DNA of 64,000 nucleotides from Hymenobacter pini (GTDB lineage Bacteria; Bacteroidota; Bacteroidia; Cytophagales; Hymenobacteraceae). Positions 33,125 through 42,403 of this stretch are shown here, one piece after another. Every line of letters begins with the position of its first letter. Position 1 is the stretch's first letter. Location of the stretch: NCBI RefSeq assembly GCF_020421205.1, contig NZ_JAIZZH010000001.1:496001-560000 (forward strand). Direction: 5' to 3'. The notes under the pieces were generated by a model. That model worked only from the letters and a program-made list of their open reading frames with translations, did no database searches and was not told the DNA's origin. The position numbers and the translations under genes are program-made.

Positions 33125-34339
33125 TTAGTGTTCGGCCCACTCAATGGAGTTGAGGTCAATGCCTTCCTTGAACATCTCCCACAGGGGCGACATTTCGCGC
33201 AGCTTCGTAACGGCTTCTTTTACGTGGTTGATGGCGTAATCGATTTGCTCGTCGGTGGTGAAGCGCGAGAGGCCGAAGCGCAGGGAGCTGTGGGCGAGGT
33301 CGTCGCTGAGTCCCAGGGCTTTGAGTACGTAGGAGGGTTCCAAAGAGGCCGAGGTACAGGCTGAGCCCGACGATACCGCCAAGTCTTTCACACCCATCAT
33401 CAGGCCTTCGCCTTCCACATATTTGAAGCTGATGTTGGCTACGTGGGGCAGGCGGTGCTCCACCGAGCCGTTTACATAGCTTTCTTCCAGCGTCAGCAAC
33501 TCTTTTTCCAGCCGGTCGCGCATTACGCTCAAGCGGGCCGTGTCGGCTGCCATTTCCTGCTTGGCCAGCTCACAGGCTTTGCCCAGGCCCACAATACCGG
33601 GCACGTTAAGCGTGCCGGAGCGCATGCCCCGCTCGTGGCCGCCACCGTCCATCTGGGCAGTTACTTTCACGCGGGGGTTCTTGCGACGCACGTACAGGGC
33701 ACCCACACCTTTGGGGCCGTACATTTTGTGGGCCGAGAAGGCCATCAGGTCAATGCCATCGGCAATAACGTCCACCGGAATCTTGCCTACGGCCTGGGTG
33801 CCGTCCGTCATGAACAGCGCGCCGTGTTTGTGGGCAATCTTAGCAATTTCGCGGATGGGCTGGATAGTGCCGGTTTCGTTGTTGCCGTACATGATGGTTA
33901 CCAGAATGGTTTCTGGGGTCATGGCAGCTTCCAGCTCTTCCAGGCTAATGAGGCCCTTTTCATCTACCGGCAGGTAGGTTACGCGGCCGCCCAGCTTTTC
34001 AATGTGCTTACAGGTGTCGAGTACGGCTTTATGCTCGGTGGTGGCGGTAATGATGTGGTTGCCCTTCTGAGCGTACATCTCAAACACGCCTTTGATGCCG
34101 AGGTTATCCGACTCCGTAGCACCCGAGGTGAAAATAATTTCCTTGGGGTCACAGTTAATCAGGCCGGCAATCTGCTCGCGGGCGTAATCCACGGCTTCCT
34201 CGGCGGCCCAGCCGAAAGGGTGGTTACGCGAAGCGGCATTGCCGAATACCTCGGTCAGGTACGGCATCATAGCCTCCAGAACGCGCGGGTCAAGGGGCGT
34301 GGTGGCGTTGTTATCGAGGTAAATAGGTAGCTTGAGCAT
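33125..34339 (-). CDS. iscS: Cysteine desulfurase IscS
   Basis: This 404-aa protein starts at ATG 34339 ([20 protein letters not shown]), the usual family start and length; a longer frame reaches 34513 but overlaps the divergent gene. It has the PLP-binding Lys in [13 protein letters not shown] and the active-site Cys loop in [14 protein letters not shown]. It takes sulfur from cysteine and gives it to IscU and to tRNA thiolation. The extra residues of the longer frame show no family pattern. Confidence 0.96.
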   Translation of the reverse strand: MLKLPIYLDNNATTPLDPRVLEAMMPYLTEVFGNAASRNHPFGWAAEEAVDYAREQIAGLINCDPKEIIFTSGATESDNLGIKGVFEMYAQKGNHIITATTEHKAVLDTCKHIEKLGGRVTYLPVDEKGLISLEELEAAMTPETILVTIMYGNNETGTIQPIREIAKIAHKHGALFMTDGTQAVGKIPVDVIADGIDLMAFSAHKMYGPKGVGALYVRRKNPRVKVTAQMDGGGHERGMRSGTLNVPGIVGLGKACELAKQEMAADTARLSVMRDRLEKELLTLEESYVNGSVEHRLPHVANISFKYVEGEGLMMGVKDLAVSSGSACTSASLEPSYVLKALGLSDDLAHSSLRFGLSRFTTDEQIDYAINHVKEAVTKLREMSPLWEMFKEGIDLNSIEWAEH

Positions 34340-34431
34340 GGCTCGAGTGTCTGGTTTCAGCGGAGAATCATTCGCAGGTAGAACACAAAAACCGGGTAAC
34401 AGGTTTTCTTTTCTTCCCACATTTGTAGGTA

Positions 34432-34439
34432 CAAAAGTA
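34432..34439 (-). promoter_or_regulatory. -7 element TACTTTTG of the isc operon
   Basis: On the minus strand TACTTTTG matches TAnnTTTG about 95 bp before the iscS ATG. The -33 element is unclear, and no IscR-type operator was recognised. Confidence 0.5.
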
Positions 34440-34492
34440 GAACAAAACCAAAGAAGCCGCGCTATGGCGGTTTCGTCCTTTTCGACTAATCG

Positions 34493-34900
34493 ATGCTGAC
34501 CAACCTCGAACATTTGGGCCTTGCCGTTAAAGACCTAGAAGCGGCCACCACTTTGTACACGAAACTGCTGGGGCAGGAACCCTACAAACGGGAGCATGTG
34601 GCCTCAGAAGCCGTGGATACGGTGTTTTTTCAGGTCGGCGGCTCCAAAATTGAGTTGCTGGCCGGCACCTCACCCGATAGCGCCATCACGCGCTACCTCG
34701 ACAAAAAGCCCGAAGGAATTCACCACGTGGCGTTTGAGGTGAATGATATCCGGGCAGAGATGGCGCGGCTGCGGGCCGAGGGTTTCCAGCTGCTCAACGA
34801 GGAACCCAAGCGCGGCGCCGACAACAAGCTGGTGTGTTTTGTGCACCCGAAATCGGCCAACGGCGTACTGGTAGAGCTTTGCCAGAGTATTACGGAGTAA
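34493..34900 (+). CDS. mce: Methylmalonyl-CoA epimerase
   Basis: This 135-aa protein of the VOC (glyoxalase) family has two beta-alpha-beta modules with metal ligands in [21 protein letters not shown] and VLVELCQ. The [15 protein letters not shown] segment is typical of the epimerase. It interconverts R- and S-methylmalonyl-CoA in propionate metabolism. The mutase genes are not in this window. It is divergent from iscS, starting about 150 bp away. Confidence 0.88.
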   Translation: MLTNLEHLGLAVKDLEAATTLYTKLLGQEPYKREHVASEAVDTVFFQVGGSKIELLAGTSPDSAITRYLDKKPEGIHHVAFEVNDIRAEMARLRAEGFQLLNEEPKRGADNKLVCFVHPKSANGVLVELCQSITE

Positions 34901-34940
34901 ACCTAACTCCATTCTATCGTCAGACCACACCCGCTGTGTT

Positions 34941-35516
34941 ATGAAGTTTTTCCGTCAGGAAGTGGAAGCCGCCGTGGATGCGCTGCTGCTGCAACAAGTG
35001 ATACTGTACCCCACGGATACCGTGTGGGGGCTGGGCTGCGACGCCGAGCTGCCCCGGGCCGTGGAGCAGATCTATAAGCTCAAGGAGCGTCCCGCCGAAA
35101 AGGCCTGCATTGTGCTGGTAGCCGATGAGCAGATGTTTGCCCGCTACGCCGAAACCGTACCGCCTAACCTGCCGGAGCTGCTGGCTGCCCAACAGCGGCC
35201 TACTACCTACGTGGTGCCCGGCAGCCGGCACTTGGCGCCCAACCTGCTGGCCCCCGATGGTACCGTGGGCCTGCGGATGGTGCGGGAAGAGGAGTTTTGC
35301 CACCTCGTTATTCGGCGGCTAGGGCACGGGCTGGTTTCCACCTCGGCTAACCGTAGTGGGGAACCCACACCGGCCATTTTCAGCGAAATTGACCCCCAAC
35401 TGGTGCGGAAAGTGGACTACGTAGTAAACTGGCGGCAGGATGATGAAACCCGCTCAGCCCCGTCTCGGGTGGTGCGGGTGCTGCCCGATGGTAGCTTGGA
35501 AGTGCTGCGGGATTAA
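34941..35516 (+). CDS. tsaC: L-threonylcarbamoyladenylate synthase, TsaC/YrdC/Sua5 family
   Basis: This 191-aa protein has the YrdC-domain motifs ILYPTDTVWGLGCDA, IYKLKERPAEKACIVLV, TYVVPGSRHLAPNLL and LVSTSANRSGEPTP. It makes threonylcarbamoyl-AMP, the first step of t6A37 tRNA modification. It lacks the extra Sua5 domain, so it is the short TsaC form. It starts 40 bp after mce, so the two may be co-transcribed. Confidence 0.87.
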   Translation: MKFFRQEVEAAVDALLLQQVILYPTDTVWGLGCDAELPRAVEQIYKLKERPAEKACIVLVADEQMFARYAETVPPNLPELLAAQQRPTTYVVPGSRHLAPNLLAPDGTVGLRMVREEEFCHLVIRRLGHGLVSTSANRSGEPTPAIFSEIDPQLVRKVDYVVNWRQDDETRSAPSRVVRVLPDGSLEVLRD

Positions 35517-35657
35517 GTCCGGAACAATGCGCTAAACCCGACGAAACAGGCTCAACAGTAGGCAGGAACACGGAAAAAGCAGGATGCAGGTGGGTTACCT
35601 TTCCGGACGGCCAGTATCAAGCCTGAATCCATTCACCACTTCATTCGACTTTTCGCC

Positions 35658-35939
35658 ATGAAATTCTCGTTCAAATCCCTGCTCGTACTGGCCGCTTTTG
35701 CTCCTTTCGCCCTGGCTTCGTGCTCGGAGAAAACTCAGGAAAACGCTGAAGCTACCGCCGAAAGCGCTGCTAACGATGCTGCTGCTAACACCGAGGCTGC
35801 CGGCGACGCCGTTGAAAACGCTACCGACAAAGCTGCTGCCGAAGTAAAAGAAGAAACTACCCCCACCGCCGGCGACACGGCTGTTGTAGTGAACAAAACC
35901 ACTTCGACGGTAGTAGAAGAAACCCCCGTTAAAAAGTAA
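35658..35939 (+). CDS. Small acidic Ala/Glu-rich lipoprotein
   Basis: This 93-aa protein has a type II signal with lipobox LASC (Cys22). The mature part is acidic and low in complexity (EKTQENAEATAESAAND, ENATDKAAAEVKEE) and probably helical or disordered. It resembles small cell-envelope lipoproteins of Bacteroidota. Function unknown. A strong terminator follows. Confidence 0.75.
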   Translation: MKFSFKSLLVLAAFAPFALASCSEKTQENAEATAESAANDAAANTEAAGDAVENATDKAAAEVKEETTPTAGDTAVVVNKTTSTVVEETPVKK

Positions 35940-35962
35940 TTCTGCCCAGTAGCAGCATTGCC

Positions 35963-35999
35963 AAAAGCTTCTCCGGCCCAGTGCCGGAGAAGCTTTTTT
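35963..35999 (+). terminator. Terminator
   Basis: AAAAGCTTCTCCGG / CCGGAGAAGCTTTTTT hairpin, 24 bp after the small lipoprotein stop. Confidence 0.85.
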
Positions 36000-36046
36000 G
36001 CGTTCTGTACCTAACACGGTGGACTGCGCTGTAGACTGGCGCGTGC

Positions 36047-36054
36047 TACCTTTG
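36047..36054 (+). promoter_or_regulatory. -7 element TACCTTTG abutting the cca start
   Basis: It matches TAnnTTTG and ends 4 bp before ATG 36059, so the transcript would start at or very near the ATG (leaderless). The -33 element is not clear. Confidence 0.5.
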
Positions 36055-36058
36055 CCCT

Positions 36059-37477
36059 ATGAAACAGCCCCAACTGCCCGACCTCCCGTTGTTCCGTACC
36101 ATTGCCGATGCCGCTGGCGAGCTGGGCTTCCCGGCCTACGTGATCGGGGGGTACGTGCGGGATTTGGCACTGGGCCGGGAAAGCAAGGATGTGGACGTGG
36201 TGTGCGTGGGCGACGGAATTGAGCTGGCCCAGGCCGTAGGCCGCAAGCTGCCCGGCCGGCCCCGCGTAACGGTGTTCAAGAACTTCGGGACGGCCATGCT
36301 GCCTACGCCCGAAATTGAGGTGGAGTTTGTAGGGGCCCGCAAGGAAAGCTACCGGGCCGAAAGCCGGAAGCCTGAGGTGGAAGCTGGCACGCTGGAAGAT
36401 GACCTGGCCCGGCGCGACTTTACCATCAACGCCCTCGGGCTGAGCCTGAACCCCAATACCTACGGCCAACTGGTGGACCGCTACGACGGGATGGGCGACT
36501 TGCAGCGCAAAATTATCCGTACGCCGCTGGACCCCGATATTACGTTTTCCGATGACCCGCTGCGGATGCTGCGCGCCATTCGGTTTGCCACCCAGCTGGA
36601 TTTCGATATCGACCCCGATACGTTTGACGCGCTGGCCCGCAACAAGGAGCGCATCAAGATTATCTCGCAGGAGCGGATTACGACAGAGCTCAACAAGATT
36701 ATCATGGCCCCGAAGCCCAGCTACGGGTTCAAGCTGCTGTTCAGCTGTGGGCTGCTACAGCTTATCTTCCCCAAAATGGCCCAGCTACAGGGCGTGGAGA
36801 AAGTGGGCCAGCACGCGCACAAAGACAACTTCTACCACACCCTGCAGGTGCTAGACAATGTGGTAGCGGCCGGTGGTGACCTGTGGCTGCGCTGGGCGGC
36901 CATCCTACACGATATTGCCAAGCCCGCCACCAAACGCTACGACAAGCGCGTGGGCTGGACTTTCCATGGGCACGAAGACAAAGGGGCCCGTTGGGTGCCC
37001 GGCATCTTCACTGATTTGAAACTGCCGTTAGGCGAGGAAATGCGCCAGGTGCAGAAACTGGTGCGCCTGCACCTGCGGCCTATTGCCTTGGTGAAGGAAA
37101 TTGTGACGGACTCAGCGGTGCGCCGCTTGCTGTTTGAGGCCGGCGACGACATTGACCGGCTAATGCTGCTGTGTCGCGCCGACATTACCAGCAAGGACCA
37201 CCAGCGCGTGGCGCGCTACCTGCGCAACTTTGATGTTGTGGAACAGAAGCTGAAGGAAGTGGAGGAAAAAGACCACTTGCGCAACTTCAAGCCCGTCATC
37301 ACCGGCGAAATCATCATGGAAACCTTCGGCCTCAAGCCGAGCCGGGAGGTAGGGGAGTTGAAGGAAGCTCTGCTGGAAGCCATCCTGGAAGGCAAAGTCC
37401 GTAACGAGTACGAAGAGGCCTTCCCGCTGCTGCTGGAACTGGGCCAGCGCAAAGGGTTGGCGGTAGTGAAAGGATAA
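36059..37477 (+). CDS. cca: CCA tRNA nucleotidyltransferase with HD domain
   Basis: This 472-aa protein has the nucleotidyltransferase motif VIGGYVRDLALGRESKDVDV with the catalytic Asp pair. Next come ARRDFTINALGLSL, the neck region (DDPLRMLRAIRFATQLDFD, then RITTELNKII) and an HD domain (AAILHDIAKPATKRYDK). It adds or repairs the 3' CCA of tRNAs. Neither of the two tRNA genes in this window encodes CCA, so this enzyme is probably essential here. Confidence 0.92.
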   Translation: MKQPQLPDLPLFRTIADAAGELGFPAYVIGGYVRDLALGRESKDVDVVCVGDGIELAQAVGRKLPGRPRVTVFKNFGTAMLPTPEIEVEFVGARKESYRAESRKPEVEAGTLEDDLARRDFTINALGLSLNPNTYGQLVDRYDGMGDLQRKIIRTPLDPDITFSDDPLRMLRAIRFATQLDFDIDPDTFDALARNKERIKIISQERITTELNKIIMAPKPSYGFKLLFSCGLLQLIFPKMAQLQGVEKVGQHAHKDNFYHTLQVLDNVVAAGGDLWLRWAAILHDIAKPATKRYDKRVGWTFHGHEDKGARWVPGIFTDLKLPLGEEMRQVQKLVRLHLRPIALVKEIVTDSAVRRLLFEAGDDIDRLMLLCRADITSKDHQRVARYLRNFDVVEQKLKEVEEKDHLRNFKPVITGEIIMETFGLKPSREVGELKEALLEAILEGKVRNEYEEAFPLLLELGQRKGLAVVKG

Positions 37478-37498
37478 AGCAGAAGATTAAAAAAGACC

Positions 37499-37593
37499 GT
37501 CATTCCGAGCGAAGCCGAGGAATCTCGCGTGCTGATGTTGCAGAGTAACCCTGACATCAGCACGCGAGATTCCTCGGCTTCGCTCGGAATGAC
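37499..37593. repeat. Palindromic element with 40-bp perfect arms (copy 1)
   Basis: The arms 37499-37538 and 37554-37593 are perfect inverse copies around a 15-base centre. The outer part GTCATTCCGAGCGAAGCCGA is shared in modified form with the element at 48099-48284. It lies just after cca and could act as a terminator or be a REP-like dispersed element. Confidence 0.85.
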
Positions 37594-37621
37594 TGTTTTA
37601 CAGGAGCCCCTAAAACGCATT

Positions 37622-37675
37622 GAAGGCAGCACCGGCCTTCCTGTTGCAGCAGGAGGGTAGGCCGGGGCTGCCTTC
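37622..37675. repeat. Long imperfect hairpin after the palindromic element
   Basis: GAAGGCAGC (37622-37630) and GCTGCCTTC (37667-37675) enclose CCGGCC / GGCCGG and CCTG / CAGG. There is no T run. The rest of the spacer to 37928 shows no gene; it has one tRNA D-arm-like stretch near 37728 but no full tRNA. Confidence 0.6.
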
Positions 37676-37928
37676 GGGTCTCACCTTTTCACTCACAAAT
37701 GGACCCAGTATTGCTGTGGTGTTAGCTCAACGGATAGATGCTGAAAACCGGCGACGGGTTGCCTGAACAAGAACTGTTCCAGCAATATTCGGTTTCCGAC
37801 ATGTAGAACGCATGAACAGTCCAAGGGTTACAGTTGGGGTGAGGTAAGTGGCGGAGTATCAGGATTCAGCTAAGTGCGGCAGCTTTTTGTCCGGCTACTC
37901 ACGGTAGAGCAGCCGGACTGGCGCTGTA

Positions 37929-40556
37929 TTATTTTTCCAGAGACCGGATAGTTGCGGCCCCGAAAGCCTTGCGGCTTACATTTTCAGGGCGGCCGCTGTA
38001 CTCAATGAGGCTGGCACCAACGGCGTTGGCTTTTAATTCCTCCGTCACACGCAGGCGAATTTTAGTAGCTCCAACAGCGTCAATTTCGGCTTTACGCACA
38101 TTGAAGTCAGTGGCGGCTACTTCGCAGGCACCGGCCCCGCTGATGTCCAGACGGTCGGCGTTGCCCTGCAGGGCGGCCTGGCAGCCTCCGGCCAGCTCCA
38201 GCTTCAGCTCCTGCAGGTTGCCGCGGAAGCGGAACTGGCTGCCTCCGGCCTGCTGCACGCGCAGGTCGCCGGAGCCGAAGCCACTTACCTCGGCGTGGGT
38301 GCCACCTACCAGCTCCAGGTCATTCAGCTCAGGCATCTCAATGATGAGCAGCACGTCATCCGTGTCGCCCCGGTCAGAGTCGAACAGGTCCCGGTCACGG
38401 GGGGCAATGGTCAGCTTGTCGCCGTCACGCTCCACTTTCAGGTCACGCAGGGCGCGGCCGGGGCCGGCAGCCCGTATGCTGTAGTCGCCTTGCCGGATAA
38501 TGGCCCGGTAACCGCCCACAATAGTGAGGTGGTCGAAGTTGGACTCGTTGAAGGTTTGGCGCTCCGAGCCGTAGGCGTTTTCGTCAGCGTTGATGGGCTC
38601 GATCCGGTCGAAGCTCAGTTTCACGTCCGAGTCGTTGCGACCTTCCTCGTAGTCGTCGTTGTTGCTGTCGTAGTCCTCCGAGTTTTCGTCGTGGGGCTTG
38701 CGCAGGTCGGCTTCCTTGCAGTTTACGCACTCTACTTTGTTACCCTTCATGCGGAACACGAAGTTCTCGGGGTGGTAGGGGGCCTGGTTGTTCACGTAGT
38801 CTTCATCATTCAGCCAGTCAGCAAACCGTTCCGACATGCGGAACCGGCGGCCCTGGGGCATGAGCAAGCGCAGGCGCATTTCCTGGTCGCGGAACTTGGC
38901 CGTAGGTTGGAAGGCGAAATGGTCGTCGATGCTCAGCGTTGAGTCGTTGAGGATGCGCAGATTGTGCAGCGTAGAGGTAGCGGCATTGCGGCGGGCAATG
39001 GAGTCGGAAGACCCTTTGGCTTGGATGATGCGCTCCAGGCGGGGAGCCTGCGCACTGTCGATTCCTACCAGGTCTAGGTCAACCCATTTGCCGTTGTTCA
39101 GCTGCCGGCGCTCCAGCACCAGCGTGGGCTTGGTCAGGCCACCCAGTGCAGTGGTTTGGGTAACTTCTTCCTCGCGCTGGAACTCCCGGCCTACCCGGAT
39201 GCCCGCCACCGTGCTACCTACCACACCCAGCAGCCATAGGCCCAACAGGCTAAGCGAGGCCGTACGGCTCAGGATAGTGCGGCGCAGCAGCAGGCCAACG
39301 CCCATCAGGAGCAGGGCCAGAGCCGGAATGGCCGTTACCAGGAAGAACGACAGCACCGCCCACACCGAAATATCATTGAAGATCAGGAAGGGTTGCAGCG
39401 GGCCAAAATCCAGGTCGTCGGAGGAGGAAATGATGCCCAGGCCAATTCCCAGACCCATTACCACCGCCAGCAGCAGGCTGAAGCCCGTTAGGGTGAGGAT
39501 ACCGCCGGCTATTACCCGAATGATGGAGCCGATGCCGTTGATAACCGGGCGCACGTTGCTGAAGGAGTCCTCCAGAAAAGTGCCCACAGGGCGGTTGTTT
39601 ACGGGCGTGCCTTCCGCGCCCGCGGCGTAGGGGTTGTTGCGCAGGTTCTCATCCAGGGCCGAGAGGGTCACGGCGTCGCCGCGCATGCGGAGCTTGTCGG
39701 AGGCGGTTTTCGCCTCCGGCAAAAGAATCCACAGCAGTACGTAGAGCCAGAACCCGAGGCTGCCGGCAAACAGCAGGGCGAGGAACGCCACCCGAATCAC
39801 CACCACATCAACCCGGAAGTAGGCGGCCAGACCGGCCGATACCCCCCCTACCTTGCCATTGTCGGTGTCCCGGTACAGCTTTTTGAATACTGGGTCCTCA
39901 TCGGAGGGCATGGTACCGTACTTTTTGGGCAGCACAATCCACATAATGATGTAGGAGAGGATGCTGATGCCCGCCAGCCGGCCGGCCAAGTGGTCGAGGG
40001 GGCCGTTGTCCGCAATCATGGGAAACAGCACTGCCAGTACCAAAAAGCCCAGGCGCAGCCAGATGGGGTTGATGGCAAAGTAGCGGGCCAGACCGGCAGC
40101 TACGCCCGCCACCTTGCGGTTGGCCATGTCCCGGTACAGGCGCTTGGGACCAGCTTCTTCGGCGGCTTCGGTAGCCTCGTTGGCGGTGGTGCGGGCGCGG
40201 CTGCTGGAGTAGGTGCTACCGGCGTAGGTGCCCTGGGCCGAGCCTGAGGCTACGGCTTCGGCCAGCAACTCCTCGTCGTCTTCGGCGTCGTCGGCCGACT
40301 GGAAGTCGCTCACGCGACCCATTTTGGCTGTCATGGCTTCCACGTCTTCCAGCGTAATGACCTGCTTGAGGCCGGAGAGGCGGGCGGCGAAGAGCTCGGC
40401 AATGCGGCTCTCGATGTCGGCCACAATTTCCTCGTGGCCGCGGTAGCCGCTGAAGTGGGCTTTCACTTCCGCCAGGTAGCGGCTAAGCACTTCGTAGCCG
40501 TCTTCCTCAATGTGGAAGATCATGCCCTGAAGGTTGATGCTGATGTTCTTTTTCAT
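37929..40556 (-). CDS. Double PspC-domain membrane protein with C-terminal GIN/DUF2807 domain
   Basis: This 875-aa protein starts at ATG 40556 (MKKNISINLQGMIFHIEEDG); a start 21 bp upstream is possible. The N-terminal 100 residues form a soluble part. Two PspC-type modules follow (LYRDMANRKVAGVAAGLARY and LYRDTDNGKVGGVSAGLAAY), each with membrane spans, then further spans. A charged linker leads to a beta-helical GIN domain (SNFDHLTIVGGYRAIIRQGD, ELVGGTHAEVSGFGSGD, ISGAGACEVAATDF). It is probably an envelope-stress or membrane-sensing protein co-transcribed with the PadR regulator 51 bp upstream. Confidence 0.8.
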   Translation of the reverse strand: MKKNISINLQGMIFHIEEDGYEVLSRYLAEVKAHFSGYRGHEEIVADIESRIAELFAARLSGLKQVITLEDVEAMTAKMGRVSDFQSADDAEDDEELLAEAVASGSAQGTYAGSTYSSSRARTTANEATEAAEEAGPKRLYRDMANRKVAGVAAGLARYFAINPIWLRLGFLVLAVLFPMIADNGPLDHLAGRLAGISILSYIIMWIVLPKKYGTMPSDEDPVFKKLYRDTDNGKVGGVSAGLAAYFRVDVVVIRVAFLALLFAGSLGFWLYVLLWILLPEAKTASDKLRMRGDAVTLSALDENLRNNPYAAGAEGTPVNNRPVGTFLEDSFSNVRPVINGIGSIIRVIAGGILTLTGFSLLLAVVMGLGIGLGIISSSDDLDFGPLQPFLIFNDISVWAVLSFFLVTAIPALALLLMGVGLLLRRTILSRTASLSLLGLWLLGVVGSTVAGIRVGREFQREEEVTQTTALGGLTKPTLVLERRQLNNGKWVDLDLVGIDSAQAPRLERIIQAKGSSDSIARRNAATSTLHNLRILNDSTLSIDDHFAFQPTAKFRDQEMRLRLLMPQGRRFRMSERFADWLNDEDYVNNQAPYHPENFVFRMKGNKVECVNCKEADLRKPHDENSEDYDSNNDDYEEGRNDSDVKLSFDRIEPINADENAYGSERQTFNESNFDHLTIVGGYRAIIRQGDYSIRAAGPGRALRDLKVERDGDKLTIAPRDRDLFDSDRGDTDDVLLIIEMPELNDLELVGGTHAEVSGFGSGDLRVQQAGGSQFRFRGNLQELKLELAGGCQAALQGNADRLDISGAGACEVAATDFNVRKAEIDAVGATKIRLRVTEELKANAVGASLIEYSGRPENVSRKAFGAATIRSLEK

Positions 40557-40607
40557 CTCAGTGCTGCAACTAGTCAAGAATAACTGGTAGTGGGCGGCTG
40601 CTTCAGG

Positions 40608-41015
40608 TTAAAGCAGCGGGTCCGGGGCGGAGGGGGCGTCCGGAGGAGCCACCTCGAGGCCAGCGGGCGAAACCGCATCCGGAGTGCGCGGCTTCTGGCG
40701 GATGATGCGGATGGAGTCCTGGACTTCCTCCCAGGTCAGGCGCAACTGGTGCAGAAACTCCTGGCCGTCGGTGGTGAGGGTGTAGTACTTGCGGGGCGGG
40801 CCGGAGGTAGACTCCTTCCAGGTGTAGTCCAGCAGACCGGCGTTTTTGAGGCGGGTCAGCAGCGGGTAGAGCGTGCCTTCCACCACAATCATGCGGGCAG
40901 AAGTTAGCTCTTCGAGCATGTCGGACGCATACACCTCGCCGCGGGCAATGATTTCCAGAATGCAGAACTCCAGGATGCCCTTCCGCATCTGCACTTGGGT
41001 GTTCTCGACTTTCAT
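40608..41015 (-). CDS. PadR-family transcriptional regulator
   Basis: This 135-aa protein starts at ATG 41015 (MKVENTQVQMRKGILEFCIL), the usual PadR start. The winged helix has LEIIARGEVYASDMLEELTS, EGTLYPLLTRLKNAGLLDY and GPPRKYYTLTTDGQEFL. The C-terminal 30 residues are Pro/Ala-rich and extra. PadR proteins usually repress their own operon, here including the PspC-GIN gene. Confidence 0.9.
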   Translation of the reverse strand: MKVENTQVQMRKGILEFCILEIIARGEVYASDMLEELTSARMIVVEGTLYPLLTRLKNAGLLDYTWKESTSGPPRKYYTLTTDGQEFLHQLRLTWEEVQDSIRIIRQKPRTPDAVSPAGLEVAPPDAPSAPDPLL

Positions 41016-41046
41016 GGGCTGAGGCAGATATCGGTGAAGAATGAGA

Positions 41047-41077
41047 CAAATATAATAGAAGGTACTATGCAACGCAA
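41047..41077 (-). promoter_or_regulatory. Promoter of the padR-pspC operon
   Basis: On the minus strand TTG (41075-41077) and TATATTTG (41047-41054) are 20 bp apart. Both match the consensus, 32 bp before the padR ATG. Confidence 0.7.
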
Positions 41078-41283
41078 GGTACCTGATGAAAAATATTTTG
41101 CTGACCGGATATTCGGTTCTAGAAATGTTGGTGGCGGTGCTTATGACAAGCCCGCAAAACGGCCTCTGCAAGTCGCAAACTGCCTTTTTCGGATTACTTG
41201 CCGCCGCCTCGCACTATTAATGAGTATCTTGCGTTCCTGCCACGTTCCAACCCTTTTGGCATTACTATCTGATTACACCCTCT

Positions 41284-42381
41284 ATGCTCCACATTTCCCG
41301 TCGTACGGCCCTGCTTATGGGCACCCTGCTAAGCGGGCTGGCTGCCGTGCCCGCCCTGGCTCAGGACAAGACGCCCAAATACAGCAACGAATTCCTCAAC
41401 ATTGGGGTAGGGGGCCGGGCCCTCGGGATGGGCAAAGTGCAGGTGAGCCTGGCCGATGATGCCACGGCCGGCTACTGGAACCCCGCCGGGCTGGTGAACC
41501 AGAAAACCAAATACGACGGCGCGCTGATGCACTCCGAGCTGTTCTCGGGCATCGTGAAGAACGACTACGCCGGCTTCGGTATGAAGCTCGACGATAAAAG
41601 CGCCATTGGCGTGAGCCTGATTCGGCTGGCGGTGGACGACATTGCTGATACCCGCAACCTGGTAAACGAGTACGGCTACATCGACTACAATAACATCCGC
41701 TACTTCTCCGTGGGTGATTACGCGCTGCTCCTGTCCTACGCCCGCCAGATAGGGAGTATTGAGGGCTTGCAGGTAGGGGCCAATGCCAAGCTGATTTACC
41801 GTAACATCGGCTCCTTCGCCAACGCCATTGGGTTTGGGGTGGACGCCGGCCTGCAGTACCGCCGCAACGACTGGCGCCTGGCCCTGATGGCCCGCGACAT
41901 CACGACGACGTACAACGCCTGGACCATTCACCCGGAGGAGTTTAAGGGCTCGGCCAATGCGCTGGATGAGCTGCCCAAGAGCAGCACCGAAATAACCCTG
42001 CCGCTGTTCGTGCTGGGAGCCAGCCGCCTCTTCAAGCTGCCCGGCGAGTTTACGGCCCAACCGGCCCTGGATGTTGAAATCAGCACCGATGGGCAGCGCA
42101 ACACGCTGGTGTCGTCGAGTGTCGTGAACCTGGACCCGCGGGCCGGGCTGGAGCTGGGCTATAAGCAGCTGGTATACCTGCGGGGGGGCTTGGGCAACCT
42201 GCAGCAGGTGCAGTCGTTCACGGGCAAAGAGCAATGGAAGGCCCAACCCAGCTTGGGTGTAGGCTTGGCGCTGAGCGGCCTGCGCCTGGATATGGCTCTC
42301 ACACGCCTGGCCGTGGAGAAGCTGGGCCAACGCTCCCAACCTACCTCTATTATCGTGTCGTTAGGCTACGGCATCAAGTAA
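41284..42381 (+). CDS. PorV/PorQ-family outer-membrane protein (PorV2-like T9SS protein)
   Basis: This 365-aa protein has a signal peptide (LLMGTLLSGLAAVPALAQ) and the PorV-family start (YSNEFLNIGVGGRALGMGKV, DDATAGYWNPAGL). The rest alternates beta strands of a FadL-like outer-membrane barrel and ends SIIVSLGYGIK. PorV shuttles T9SS cargo from the translocon to the PorU sortase. It is 22 bp before a C25-protease gene of the PorU type, which supports a PorV2-PorU2 pair rather than the primary PorV. Confidence 0.8.
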   Translation: MLHISRRTALLMGTLLSGLAAVPALAQDKTPKYSNEFLNIGVGGRALGMGKVQVSLADDATAGYWNPAGLVNQKTKYDGALMHSELFSGIVKNDYAGFGMKLDDKSAIGVSLIRLAVDDIADTRNLVNEYGYIDYNNIRYFSVGDYALLLSYARQIGSIEGLQVGANAKLIYRNIGSFANAIGFGVDAGLQYRRNDWRLALMARDITTTYNAWTIHPEEFKGSANALDELPKSSTEITLPLFVLGASRLFKLPGEFTAQPALDVEISTDGQRNTLVSSSVVNLDPRAGLELGYKQLVYLRGGLGNLQQVQSFTGKEQWKAQPSLGVGLALSGLRLDMALTRLAVEKLGQRSQPTSIIVSLGYGIK

Positions 42382-42403
42382 TTACGCCTTCAGGAGAGGA
42401 TCT

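Noticed and set aside
34340..34513. 58-residue N-terminal extension of IscS
   Set aside because: The internal ATG gives the standard family N-terminus; the extension crosses the promoter and overlaps mce.
37720..37800. tRNA-like stretch (TTAGCTCAACGGATAGA)
   Set aside because: It matches a D-arm, but no acceptor stem, anticodon arm or T-loop could be paired around it.
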